Shown here: in pieces, positions 54,676 to 62,602 of the stretch
Layout: each line of letters begins with the position of its first letter
Numbering within the stretch: position 1 is the stretch's first letter
NCBI RefSeq assembly: GCF_003668555.1
Contig: NZ_RCWN01000001.1
Location: 372,001-436,000, forward strand
Reading direction: 5' to 3'
DNA: 64,000 bases
Origin: Notoacmeibacter ruber
GTDB taxonomy: Bacteria > Pseudomonadota > Alphaproteobacteria > Rhizobiales > Rhizobiaceae
Made by a program: the position numbers and the translations under genes
The notes under the pieces: model-generated
What the model saw: only the letters and a program-made list of their open reading frames with translations
The model's database searches: none
What the model was told of the DNA's origin: nothing

Positions 54676-56892
54676 ATGACTGACTACAAGAACTTCACCG
54701 TCGAGACGGACAATGACGGCATCACCCTCGTCACATGGGACATGCCGGACAAGTCGATGAACGTCTTCACCGAAGAGGTGATGGACGAGATCGAGGCGAT
54801 CTGTGATGCAACCAGCAGCGATGATGCCGTGAAAGGTGTTGTATTCACCTCCGGTAAGGATGGCTCTTTTTCCGGTGGCGCTGACCTTTCCATGCTGAAC
54901 GGACGCATGGAGCGCATACGCGAGTTGAAGGAGAACCCTTCCGAAGAGGGCATGAAAGAACTCTTCGATGGCGCCGGTCGGATGAGCTGGCTCTGGCGCA
55001 AGATCGAGACGAACGGCAAGCCCTGGGTGGCCGCCATCAACGGCACCTGCATGGGCGGCGCAACCGAGCTTTCGCTCGCATCGCACTATCGGATTGCCGC
55101 TGACAGCGAAAAGGTGAAGATCGCCCTGCCGGAAGTGAAGGTCGGGATCTTCCCTGGCGCAGGCGGCACACAGCGTGTTCCGCGCCTGATCGACACGCAG
55201 GAAGCGCTGAAGTTCATGACCACCGGCTCGCCGATGGACGCGAAAAAGGCCGAGAAGACAGGTCTCATCCACGAGGTTGTGCCGGCTGACCAGTTGATCG
55301 AGGCCGCGAAGGCCAAGCTGAAGGCCGGCGAAGTCGATCCGGAGGCGCCTTGGGACAAGAAGAAGTTCAGGGCCCCCGGCCAACCTGTCTATTCTGCGTC
55401 GGGCAGCCAGCTCTGGCCGCCGGCGATCGCGATCCTGCGCAAGCAGACCTACGGCAACTACCCTGCTGCCGAAGCGATCTTGAAATGCGTCTTCGAAGGC
55501 CTGCAGGTGCCGATCGATACCGGCCTGACCATCGAGCAGCGCTATTTCACCGAGATCCTGCGCACGACCGAGGCGGCCATGATGGTTCGCTCGCTTTTCA
55601 TCAGCCTGCAGGAGCTGAACAAGGGCGCGCGCCGTCCTGACGGCATCGACAAGGCGAAGTTCAAGAAGGTCGGTGTCCTTGGCGGCGGCGGCTTCATGGG
55701 TGCGGGCATCGGATATGTCACTGCAAAGGCAGGGATTGACGTCGTTCTTCTCGACCGCGATGCCGAAAGCGCGCAGAAGGGTCGCAAACATGCCGAGAGC
55801 CTGATGGATGGCCGCATCAAGAAGAAGCGCGCCACTGAAGAGGACAAGCAGGAGCTTCTCTCGCGCATCACGACGACCGCCGATTACGATGATCTGAAGG
55901 ATTGCGACCTGATCGTCGAGGCCGTGTTCGAGGATAGCGGCGTCAAGAAGACGGCGACAGAGAGCGCTGAGGCGGTCATTTCATCCGACACGATCTTCGC
56001 CTCGAACACGTCGACCATCCCGATCTCGTCGCTGGCGGAGAATTCGAAGACGCCGGATCAGTTCATCGGCATCCACTTCTTCTCGCCGGTCGACAAGATG
56101 ATGCTGGTGGAAATCATTCTTGGCGAAAAGACGGGCGAGAAGGCGCTGGCGACCGCCATCGACTACGTCCGTGCCATCGGCAAGACGCCGATCGTGGTCA
56201 ACGATACGCGCGGCTTCTACGTCAATCGCTGCGTGCTGCGCTATATCTCGGAAGCCTACAACATGCTTGTCGAGGGCGTGCCGCCGGCAATGATCGAGAA
56301 TGCAGCCAAGATGGCAGGTATGCCGCTCGGACCGCTCGCACTCAATGACGAGACGGCCATCGATCTGTCGCAAAAGATCATGAAGCAGACGGCACGCGAT
56401 CTCGGCGACGACGCCGTCGATCAGCGCCATATGAAGATGGTCGATGAACTGGTTGAGAAGGGGCGCCTCGGCAAGAAGGCTGGAAAGGGCTTTTACGAGT
56501 ACCCCGAAAAGCCGGCCAAGAAGCACCTTTGGCCTGGCCTGAAGGAGATGTTCGACCAGAAGGACGTCGATTCACTTGACGTCGAGACGCTTGAAGAGCG
56601 TTTCCTGTTCACCATCGCCATCGAGGCCGCGCGCGTCATGGAAGAGGGTATCGTGGAAGACCCGCGTGAAGCGGATGTCGGCTCGATCCTGGCTTTCGGC
56701 TTCGCCCCCTATACAGGCGGCGCCCTTTCCTACGTCGATGGTTTCGGTGTCAAAGCATTCGTCGAACGCGCAGACGAACTGAAGGCGGACTATGGCGATC
56801 AGTTCGCGGTTCCGGAATTGCTTCGCGATATGGCTTCGAAAGACCAGACCTTCTACGAGCGCTTCCCGACCGGGCAGAAATCCGCTGCCTGA
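54676..56892 (+). CDS. Fused enoyl-CoA hydratase / 3-hydroxyacyl-CoA dehydrogenase (FadJ/FadB type)
   Basis: 738 aa from the ATG at 54676, after GGAGGAG. N-terminal crotonase domain: GGADLSML oxyanion site, [13 protein letters not shown] and [17 protein letters not shown]-terminal NAD domain: [21 protein letters not shown], then the [14 protein letters not shown] dehydrogenase motif and GFYVNRC. It hydrates the enoyl-CoA and oxidises the 3-hydroxyacyl-CoA. Forms a complex with the upstream thiolase in related bacteria. Ends just before a strong terminator. Confidence 0.95.
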   Translation: MTDYKNFTVETDNDGITLVTWDMPDKSMNVFTEEVMDEIEAICDATSSDDAVKGVVFTSGKDGSFSGGADLSMLNGRMERIRELKENPSEEGMKELFDGAGRMSWLWRKIETNGKPWVAAINGTCMGGATELSLASHYRIAADSEKVKIALPEVKVGIFPGAGGTQRVPRLIDTQEALKFMTTGSPMDAKKAEKTGLIHEVVPADQLIEAAKAKLKAGEVDPEAPWDKKKFRAPGQPVYSASGSQLWPPAIAILRKQTYGNYPAAEAILKCVFEGLQVPIDTGLTIEQRYFTEILRTTEAAMMVRSLFISLQELNKGARRPDGIDKAKFKKVGVLGGGGFMGAGIGYVTAKAGIDVVLLDRDAESAQKGRKHAESLMDGRIKKKRATEEDKQELLSRITTTADYDDLKDCDLIVEAVFEDSGVKKTATESAEAVISSDTIFASNTSTIPISSLAENSKTPDQFIGIHFFSPVDKMMLVEIILGEKTGEKALATAIDYVRAIGKTPIVVNDTRGFYVNRCVLRYISEAYNMLVEGVPPAMIENAAKMAGMPLGPLALNDETAIDLSQKIMKQTARDLGDDAVDQRHMKMVDELVEKGRLGKKAGKGFYEYPEKPAKKHLWPGLKEMFDQKDVDSLDVETLEERFLFTIAIEAARVMEEGIVEDPREADVGSILAFGFAPYTGGALSYVDGFGVKAFVERADELKADYGDQFAVPELLRDMASKDQTFYERFPTGQKSAA

Positions 56893-56916
56893 GTAGAAAT
56901 CCCTTAGAGCGAACCG

Positions 56917-56946
56917 GGGCTGCCGAGTGATCGGCGGCCCTTTTTT
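56917..56946 (+). terminator. Intrinsic terminator of the beta-oxidation operon
   Basis: GGGCTGCCGA (56917-56926), loop GTGA, TCGGCGGCCC (56931-56940) with one G-U pair, then T6. Lies about 25 nt after the hydratase/dehydrogenase stop. Confidence 0.9.
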
Positions 56947-57000
56947 CTTGTCGCTTGAAGTGGGAGGAATTTCAGAAAAGGGAGGGAACTCGCTAGGAGA

Positions 57001-57042
57001 GGTGACGTTCGAATTAACATATGTTTTTCATCAAACGTCACC
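57001..57042 (+). promoter_or_regulatory. Inverted repeat related to the beta-oxidation operator, before the DsbA-like gene
   Basis: GGTGACGTT (57001-57009) and AACGTCACC (57034-57042) are perfect inverted repeats separated by 24 bp. They share the TGACGTT half-site with the 32-bp palindrome in front of acyl-CoA dehydrogenase. It could be a second MerR site controlling the following gene. The spacing is wide, so binding by the same protein is uncertain. Confidence 0.45.
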
Positions 57043-57056
57043 GAACCGCGAGGTCA

Positions 57057-57683
57057 GTGCCCTTGAGTGCAACAGTCGATTATTATTTCTCCTCGATTTC
57101 TCCCTTTACCTATCTCGGACACGAAACACTCTGCACGGTTATTGATCGCCAGAACGCGAATTTGCGCTTTCGTCCCGTGGATCTCGGTGCGATCAATTCG
57201 GCCCCCGACGACAGGGCGATGCAACCTACAGAGTTGAAGAGGCGATACTGCCTCGTGGACTTGAGGCGCGTCGCAGAAATGCGCGACGTGCCGATCAATC
57301 TCAAGCCCGCACATTTTCCGAGCGACCCCGATCTGGCCGATCACATCGTGATCGCGCTGACCATGCTGGATATCGATCCGCGCGATTTCATGCTGCGTGC
57401 CTTCCAAGCCCTGTGGACCGACGACAAGGATATTGCTGACGAGGCGCAGATGAAGGCGATTCTTGCAGACCTGAAATTGCCTGCCGAAGAAATATTGAAA
57501 TTGGCGAAAACCGGCGAAGCGACGCGCAAACGGGTGGACTATTCCCGAAAGGCTTCAAGTCTCGGGATCGAAGGCGTGCCGACTTATGTTCTCAATGGAG
57601 AACTCTTCTTCGGTCAGGACCGGATCGAATATCTCGAGAGCGCGCTTATGAGTGGGCGCGCGCCCTATACTTTCGAAAGATGA
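57057..57683 (+). CDS. 2-hydroxychromene-2-carboxylate isomerase / DsbA family protein
   Basis: 208 aa from the GTG at 57057; an ATG at 57021 overlaps the inverted repeat and a TTG at 57063 is also possible. DsbA-like thioredoxin fold with the kappa-class GST/HCCA isomerase pattern: VDYYFSSISPFTYLGHETL at the start (Ser in place of a CXXC) and GIEGVPTYVLNGELFFGQDRIEYLE at the end. Such enzymes use glutathione to isomerise aromatic catabolic intermediates, though many are of unknown substrate. No aromatic pathway is nearby; the beta-oxidation operon lies just upstream. Confidence 0.82.
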   Translation: MPLSATVDYYFSSISPFTYLGHETLCTVIDRQNANLRFRPVDLGAINSAPDDRAMQPTELKRRYCLVDLRRVAEMRDVPINLKPAHFPSDPDLADHIVIALTMLDIDPRDFMLRAFQALWTDDKDIADEAQMKAILADLKLPAEEILKLAKTGEATRKRVDYSRKASSLGIEGVPTYVLNGELFFGQDRIEYLESALMSGRAPYTFER

Positions 57684-57739
57684 ACTATCCTTAAGAGCAG
57701 CGACATATTGCATAAACCCTATAGACAGTTGACGGGATG

Positions 57740-57762
57740 CAACCTACACAACGCTTAGGTTG
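57740..57762 (+). promoter_or_regulatory. Small inverted repeat, possible operator of the S24 regulator
   Basis: CAACCT (57740-57745) and AGGTTG (57757-57762) are inverted around 11 bp, 12 nt after a TTGACG that could be a -35 element. A repressor of the LexA-like type encoded just downstream often binds its own promoter. Weak evidence. Confidence 0.3.
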
Positions 57763-57784
57763 TAATGTGATAAGGTGTATCGGC

Positions 57785-58444
57785 GTGAAATCGCACGCGA
57801 ATGTCTGGAAAGCTCTTGATCGGCTTGCCGCTGAAGCAGGCTTGAGCCCCTCGGCGCTGGCACGGCGTTCGGGCCTTGATCCCACGACTTTCAACCCCAG
57901 CAAGCGGGTCAGCAAGGACGGACGCAACCGCTGGCCGTCAACGGAATCCATCTTCAAGGTTCTGCATGCCACAGACCGGAGTATTTCTGATTTTGCCGAC
58001 TATGTGGGCGAGGCCGACGGTCCCGTCTATGGCGGAATGTCGGATCAGTCGCAGAAGGGCATCGAAATTCCGATGCTTGGCTTCGCCGAGGCGGGGGGCG
58101 GCGGCTGGTTTGATGATGCCGGTTATCCGGCGGGCGAGGGGCTGGAGACGATTTCCTTTCCGGCACAACCAGGAGACGATTTCTGGGCCCTGCAGGTGCA
58201 TGGCGATAGTATGGAGCCGATCTATCGCAGCGGCGATCGTCTGATCATTTCACCTAGTGCACCTCTGCGGCTCGGCGATCGGGTCGTGGCTCGAACGAGG
58301 CAGGGCGAGGTGATGGCCAAGGTGCTCGCACGTTACGGCGATGACGGGATTGACCTTTACTCGTTCAACTCGGATCATCCGCCACGCAGCTTCGTAACGG
58401 GTGAAGTCGAATGGGTCGCTCGGATCGTCTGGGCCAGTCAGTAA
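57785..58444 (+). CDS. HTH regulator with LexA-like S24 peptidase domain
   Basis: 219 aa from the GTG at 57785 (M-KSHANVWKALDRLAAEAGL), with AAGG 9 nt before; an ATG at 57737 would add 16 residues that look non-coding. HTH around SPSALARRSGLDPTTFN, then a LexA/UmuD-type fold: Ser142 in GDSMEP and Lys179 in EVMAKV form the self-cleavage dyad, and Ala103-Gly104 in GFAEAGGGG is a possible cleavage bond. These phage-repressor-like regulators respond to stress or are constitutive repressors; no prophage genes surround it. Confidence 0.85.
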   Translation: MKSHANVWKALDRLAAEAGLSPSALARRSGLDPTTFNPSKRVSKDGRNRWPSTESIFKVLHATDRSISDFADYVGEADGPVYGGMSDQSQKGIEIPMLGFAEAGGGGWFDDAGYPAGEGLETISFPAQPGDDFWALQVHGDSMEPIYRSGDRLIISPSAPLRLGDRVVARTRQGEVMAKVLARYGDDGIDLYSFNSDHPPRSFVTGEVEWVARIVWASQ

Positions 58445-58464
58445 GCAGGCCGGTATTCTCACAG

Positions 58465-59436
58465 ATGGTGGTGGAGAAACCCCGTTCCTCTGTCGTGTCT
58501 CTTTGCCTGTTCAGCTTATTGGCGACACTCGCTGTCGAGCCGCTTAACGCCGAAGAATCATTGGTCGGCGCCGAACGGGTAACTCAGGAAAAGCGTTCGG
58601 AAAGGCCAGTGATACGCCGGATCGCGCCCGGACGCATAACCCCGGAACTCGATGTCTCCACATATGAGCGGGGCGCGCCTAGAGAGCCCCTTTCTTCTCT
58701 CGCCGGGCCGAACGTCCCCTCCATAACGATCGATCGCGAAAGCACTTTCGATATGGCGGAGGATGACTGGTCCTGGAAACGCCTCTTCCGTCCCACGGTG
58801 ACAGCTGCGAATCGGTTGGAAGCGCAGGGCTACACGCTTTCTCTCAGCGAGATCGTGGCGCCGGAGATCGGTGAAAGGTGCACCGATGGCGTAAGCCGAT
58901 GCGGAGTGATCGCCAGAGCCTCTCTTCGGCGATGGCTGCGGGGCCGTGCCATTACGTGTCTGGTTCCGCCCACAGAGGATAGTCTTGTCGAAAGCGCGGC
59001 CGACACTGGCATCCTGCGGACGCGCTGCCTGCTGGGCGGTGAGGACATCGCGACTTGGCTCGTCGCCAGCGGCTGGGCATTGCCTGTCAGCGCCGATACC
59101 GAAGATGGCGATGAGGCCGACCTTGATCGCGCAGACGATCTGGTCGCGCTGAACGAAGAGGCGCGCCGGGACAGTCTGGGATTATACGGTCTTGGCGGAT
59201 GGTCGCCCGGCGAGATCTGCGGGACCGAGGACACGCAACCCTGCGCGCCCGAGATCGTGCGAGACCCGGCTCAAAATCTCTCTGCTCCCAAATGGACTTA
59301 TCCCGTCATCACCATCCTTCCGACGGCGGAATGGCCTGTTATCGACAGCGAAGGTCGGGTAGAGACGGGCAGTCAGCCGGTAACAATGGGCACCACGTCT
59401 TCCCAAGGCGCGGGTGAAAACCCATATCCGTTCTGA
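58465..59436 (+). CDS. Thermonuclease-like (SNase fold) secreted protein, probably degenerate
   Basis: 323 aa from the ATG at 58465. Signal peptide (SVVSLCLFSLLATLAVEPLNAEE). A central SNase-like part is recognised from LSLSEIVAPE and from ILRTRCLLGGEDIATWLVASGWALPV. Compared with staphylococcal nuclease, the catalytic arginine before the first motif and the calcium-binding Asp in D-x-P-E are replaced (Ser and Val), so nuclease activity is doubtful. Four cysteines could form disulfides. The C-terminal 60 residues are unlike the family. Overlaps the start of nothing; the PHA-system gene follows after 43 nt. Confidence 0.7.
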   Translation: MVVEKPRSSVVSLCLFSLLATLAVEPLNAEESLVGAERVTQEKRSERPVIRRIAPGRITPELDVSTYERGAPREPLSSLAGPNVPSITIDRESTFDMAEDDWSWKRLFRPTVTAANRLEAQGYTLSLSEIVAPEIGERCTDGVSRCGVIARASLRRWLRGRAITCLVPPTEDSLVESAADTGILRTRCLLGGEDIATWLVASGWALPVSADTEDGDEADLDRADDLVALNEEARRDSLGLYGLGGWSPGEICGTEDTQPCAPEIVRDPAQNLSAPKWTYPVITILPTAEWPVIDSEGRVETGSQPVTMGTTSSQGAGENPYPF

Positions 59437-59479
59437 CACGGCGACCGATCGCCCCAGTTCATCAAATTCGGAGCCCTGT

Positions 59480-59788
59480 ATGGCCAAGCCTGTGAGTATG
59501 ACCGTTTCCCACGATCTTTCGAAAGAAGAGGCCCTGACACGTATCAAGGGCGGCTTCGACCGGTATGCAGGCGACATCGGCATGGGCATTGCCCTCAATA
59601 GCCGCTGGGAAGCCGATACCTGCCACTTCGATGCCAAGGCCCTGGGGCAGAACGTCACCGGCGAAATCGAAGTCCGCGAAGACGATGTGAGAATCGAAGT
59701 GCGGTTGCCGATGCTGCTGGCCGGCATGGCCGACAAGATTCTCGGCAAGCTCCAGAAAGATACCAGCCTGCTGCTGGAGAAGAAGTAG
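59480..59788 (+). CDS. Polyhydroxyalkanoic acid system family protein (PHA_gran_rgn)
   Basis: 102 aa from the ATG at 59480 (MAKPVSMTVSHDLSKEEALT). The pattern VSHDLSKEEALTRI, then DTCHFDAKALGQNVTGEIEV and LPMLLAGMADKI, is the whole-length signature of this small family, often seen near PHA or division genes but of unknown function. In alphaproteobacteria it is scattered. Converges with lysS 8 nt away. Confidence 0.85.
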   Translation: MAKPVSMTVSHDLSKEEALTRIKGGFDRYAGDIGMGIALNSRWEADTCHFDAKALGQNVTGEIEVREDDVRIEVRLPMLLAGMADKILGKLQKDTSLLLEKK

Positions 59789-59796
59789 CGAACCCG

Positions 59797-61473
59797 TCAG
59801 ACAGGCGTATTCGCGCCTGTCAGCTCGCCCGCCAGCGCCTGATCGATCAGGTCTGCGGTCCGCTCGGTACCGTAAAGCGCAACGAAAGAGCCGAAACGCG
59901 GCCCCCGTTCCTGGCCGAGCAGCACTTCGTAGAGCATCTGGAAGAAAACCACCGAGACGCCCGGGCCACCGCTCGGGCTCTTTTTGCTGTGATCCTGATA
60001 GCGCTCGATACCACGCGCGACATCAAGCGCTGCGTCCTGAAGCGTGGCGCCGTCGGCATCGACAGGCTGGCGTCGCAGGCTTTGGCCCAACTCCTCGAGC
60101 GCGGAACGCTCGACCTCGTCCGGCGCACGAAAGCGCTTGTTGGGCTTTACGAAGTCCTCGTAGTAACGGAGCGCAAATCCGACCAGGCGATCGAGATCAG
60201 GGTGCGTTGCTGCGCTGGTTCCCGGCGCATAGGACGAGATGAACCCCCACATGACATCGCGGTTCTCCGCATTCGATGCGGATACGAGGTTGAGCAGCAT
60301 CGAGAACGGAACCGGCATCTGCACAGCGGGGACCTTGCCGGCATGGATGTGGTACACCGGATTGGAAAGACGTTGCTTGGCGTCCTGCCGCTCATAGGCG
60401 GCGAGGAATTGATAGTATTCGTCCACCGCACGCGGGATAACATCGAAATAGAGTCGCTTCGCCGTCTTGGGCTTCTGAAACATGTAGAGCGCCAGACTTT
60501 CGGTCGGCGCATAGGTCAGCCACTCGTCGATCGAGATTCCGTTGCCCTTGGACTTCGATATCTTCTCGCCCTTGTCGTCGAGGAAGAGTTCGTAGACGAA
60601 GTGCTCCGGCGCCCGGCCGCCGAGGATACGGCAAATCTTGTCGTAGATGACCGAATTTGTCTGGTGATCCTTGCCGAACATCTCGAAATCGATGCCGAGC
60701 GCGGCCCACCGCATACCGAAATCCGGCTTCCACTGGAGCTTCACCTGTCCGCCGGTGATGGGTAATGTCGTCTCTTCGCCTTCTTCATCGTCGAAGGTGA
60801 TCGTTCCGGCATCCGGGTCCACGTTCTTCATCGGGACATAGAGCACGCGGCCGGTCTTGGGGCTGATGGGCAGGAAAGGACTATAGGTGGCCTGCCTCTC
60901 TTCGCCCAGCGTCGGCAGCATCACGTCCATGATCTTGCGATACTTCCGGGCAGCCTCCAGCAAGACCGCGTCGAAAGCGCCGGACTTGTAGTATTCAGTC
61001 GCGGACGCGAATTCATATTCGAACTGGAACGTATCGAGGAAGCTGCGGAGCTTGGCATTGTTGTGAGCGCCGAAGCTCCCATGCTCGTTGCAGAACGGGT
61101 CCGGCACAGCGGTCAGAGGCTTTTGCAAATGAGGATCGAGCGCGGACGGGCTGGGGACATTGTCCGGTATCTTTCGCATCCCGTCCATATCGTCGGAAAA
61201 GCAGATGAGCCGAGTGGCCACCTTGTCGCCCGTCATCACGCGAAAGGCGTGTCGGACCATCGAGGTGCGCGCCACTTCGCCGAAGGTACCGATATGAGGC
61301 AGGCCGGACGGGCCGTAGCCTGTCTCGAAAAGTACACCGTCCTCGGGATAGGCGCTGTTCTCGTAGCGCTTCATGATCTTCCGCGCTTCTTCGAAGGGCC
61401 AGGCCTTGCTGGCTTCCGCCTCGGCGCGAAAGGTCTCGGACAGTTCCTCGTCGGTCAGGGGCGGCAAGCTCAT
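59797..61473 (-). CDS. lysS: Lysyl-tRNA synthetase, class I
   Basis: 558 aa from the ATG at 61473 ([20 protein letters not shown]); the upstream in-frame run is not supported. HIGH-like motif [15 protein letters not shown] near residue 50 and KMSKS-like KISKSKGN near residue 300, the two Rossmann-fold class I motifs; the C-terminal anticodon-binding domain is complete. Attaches lysine to tRNA-Lys. Class I LysRS, archaeal in type, replaces the class II enzyme in many alphaproteobacteria and spirochaetes. Confidence 0.95.
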   Translation of the reverse strand: MSLPPLTDEELSETFRAEAEASKAWPFEEARKIMKRYENSAYPEDGVLFETGYGPSGLPHIGTFGEVARTSMVRHAFRVMTGDKVATRLICFSDDMDGMRKIPDNVPSPSALDPHLQKPLTAVPDPFCNEHGSFGAHNNAKLRSFLDTFQFEYEFASATEYYKSGAFDAVLLEAARKYRKIMDVMLPTLGEERQATYSPFLPISPKTGRVLYVPMKNVDPDAGTITFDDEEGEETTLPITGGQVKLQWKPDFGMRWAALGIDFEMFGKDHQTNSVIYDKICRILGGRAPEHFVYELFLDDKGEKISKSKGNGISIDEWLTYAPTESLALYMFQKPKTAKRLYFDVIPRAVDEYYQFLAAYERQDAKQRLSNPVYHIHAGKVPAVQMPVPFSMLLNLVSASNAENRDVMWGFISSYAPGTSAATHPDLDRLVGFALRYYEDFVKPNKRFRAPDEVERSALEELGQSLRRQPVDADGATLQDAALDVARGIERYQDHSKKSPSGGPGVSVVFFQMLYEVLLGQERGPRFGSFVALYGTERTADLIDQALAGELTGANTPV

Positions 61474-61579
61474 CACGGTCTCTTGGTCGGGCCGGCTTTC
61501 GGCGTTCGAATTCGTTGTGAAAGCCGGACTGGTAGGATGGCCCGCCGTTGTCGTCAACGTCTTGCTGTTCGAGAGGCGT

Positions 61580-62440
61580 TTAGTAGATGCCAAGCGGAAA
61601 ATAGCGGAAGAAGATCTGTTCGAACCGTTGATCGTTGGAAATTGTGCGCAGGGCCGCATTGAGCGCATCCGCCAGCGCTCTGTCACGTTCCGACACCGCG
61701 ATCATCCATCCATCGCCGAACAGGTCGGGTGCCAGATAGGGGCCCGAGGCAAAAGCGCAGCAGCCGTCGGCGCCGGGTCCGGCCAGCCAGACCGAATAGC
61801 GCGCCGCATCGCCAAAGACTGCATCGATCTTGTTCGACTTGAGATCCTCGAGCATCCAGTCTTCGCGTGTGTAGACGGCCGGGTCGACATCGGGCATGTC
61901 GCGTCGCAGAAGCGTCTCATGGGTGGAGCCGGCCAGGACGCCCACGCGCCGTCCTTCGAAGGAGGCCGGCTGTGTCGCGCCAAGTTCGTTTCGGGATGTG
62001 AGAAAGCGGGCCGCTGGCAGAAGATACGGCCGGGTGAAGATCAGGGAACGCCTGTTTTCTGCCGTGGCCGGCAAGCCCGCTATAATTGCGTCGCCATTGC
62101 CCTCCTGAAGCGTCGAAATGAGCTCCTCGAACGGCAGCGCCTGAATCTGGCACCGCTCGGCAATGTTGAGTTCCTCGCAAATCGCGCGAACCAGATCGAC
62201 GTGAAGGCCGGCCAGCTTTCCGAACTTGTCCAGAAATGAAAATGGCGGATCGTCCAGAACGGTCAGAAAACGCAGGCGCTGAACGGAAGATGCATCGACC
62301 CTGTCGACACGCTCGGTCTCGTCCCAAAGGCGCGGTTGCGTCGGTGGTGCCTGCTGGGCTTGCAGGTCTCCGGTGACAGCCAAAACGAGGCAGGCCGGTA
62401 TCACCCAGAAGAGCAGGAAGAGACTACGTACGCGTTTCAA
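61580..62440 (-). CDS. Periplasmic amino-acid-type substrate-binding protein (SBP family 3)
   Basis: 286 aa from a TTG at 62440, chosen because it begins a good signal peptide ([23 protein letters not shown], cut after LQA); the longer frame from another TTG at 62512 adds a Cys-rich leader without support. Family 3 binding-protein fold: [32 protein letters not shown], then [21 protein letters not shown]. No transporter genes are adjacent, so it may be an orphan sensor or serve a distant permease. Two adjacent Cys (GCCAFAS) are unusual for the family. Confidence 0.8.
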   Translation of the reverse strand: MKRVRSLFLLFWVIPACLVLAVTGDLQAQQAPPTQPRLWDETERVDRVDASSVQRLRFLTVLDDPPFSFLDKFGKLAGLHVDLVRAICEELNIAERCQIQALPFEELISTLQEGNGDAIIAGLPATAENRRSLIFTRPYLLPAARFLTSRNELGATQPASFEGRRVGVLAGSTHETLLRRDMPDVDPAVYTREDWMLEDLKSNKIDAVFGDAARYSVWLAGPGADGCCAFASGPYLAPDLFGDGWMIAVSERDRALADALNAALRTISNDQRFEQIFFRYFPLGIY

Positions 62441-62602
62441 CGGATCACCATCAGTATTGGCGCGTCTGCATAACAGATTGGTTTGAGTGCAGCCAGCGAG
62501 CAGGCTGCCCAATTTTGTCCTTGTTTTGAATCTTACTTTACGTAACTCGCGAGGGAGCGAAGTAGGGCGCCTGGCATGGACCGGCGCGAAGGGGGCAGTT
62601 CA

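Noticed and set aside
54448..55791. 447-codon minus-strand open frame opposite thiolase and the fused hydratase
   Set aside because: Shadow of two well-identified enzymes; no motif.
57785..59436. Prophage remnant suggested by the LexA-like repressor and nuclease-like gene
   Set aside because: No integrase, structural or other phage genes around, and neighbours (PHA protein, LysRS) are chromosomal.
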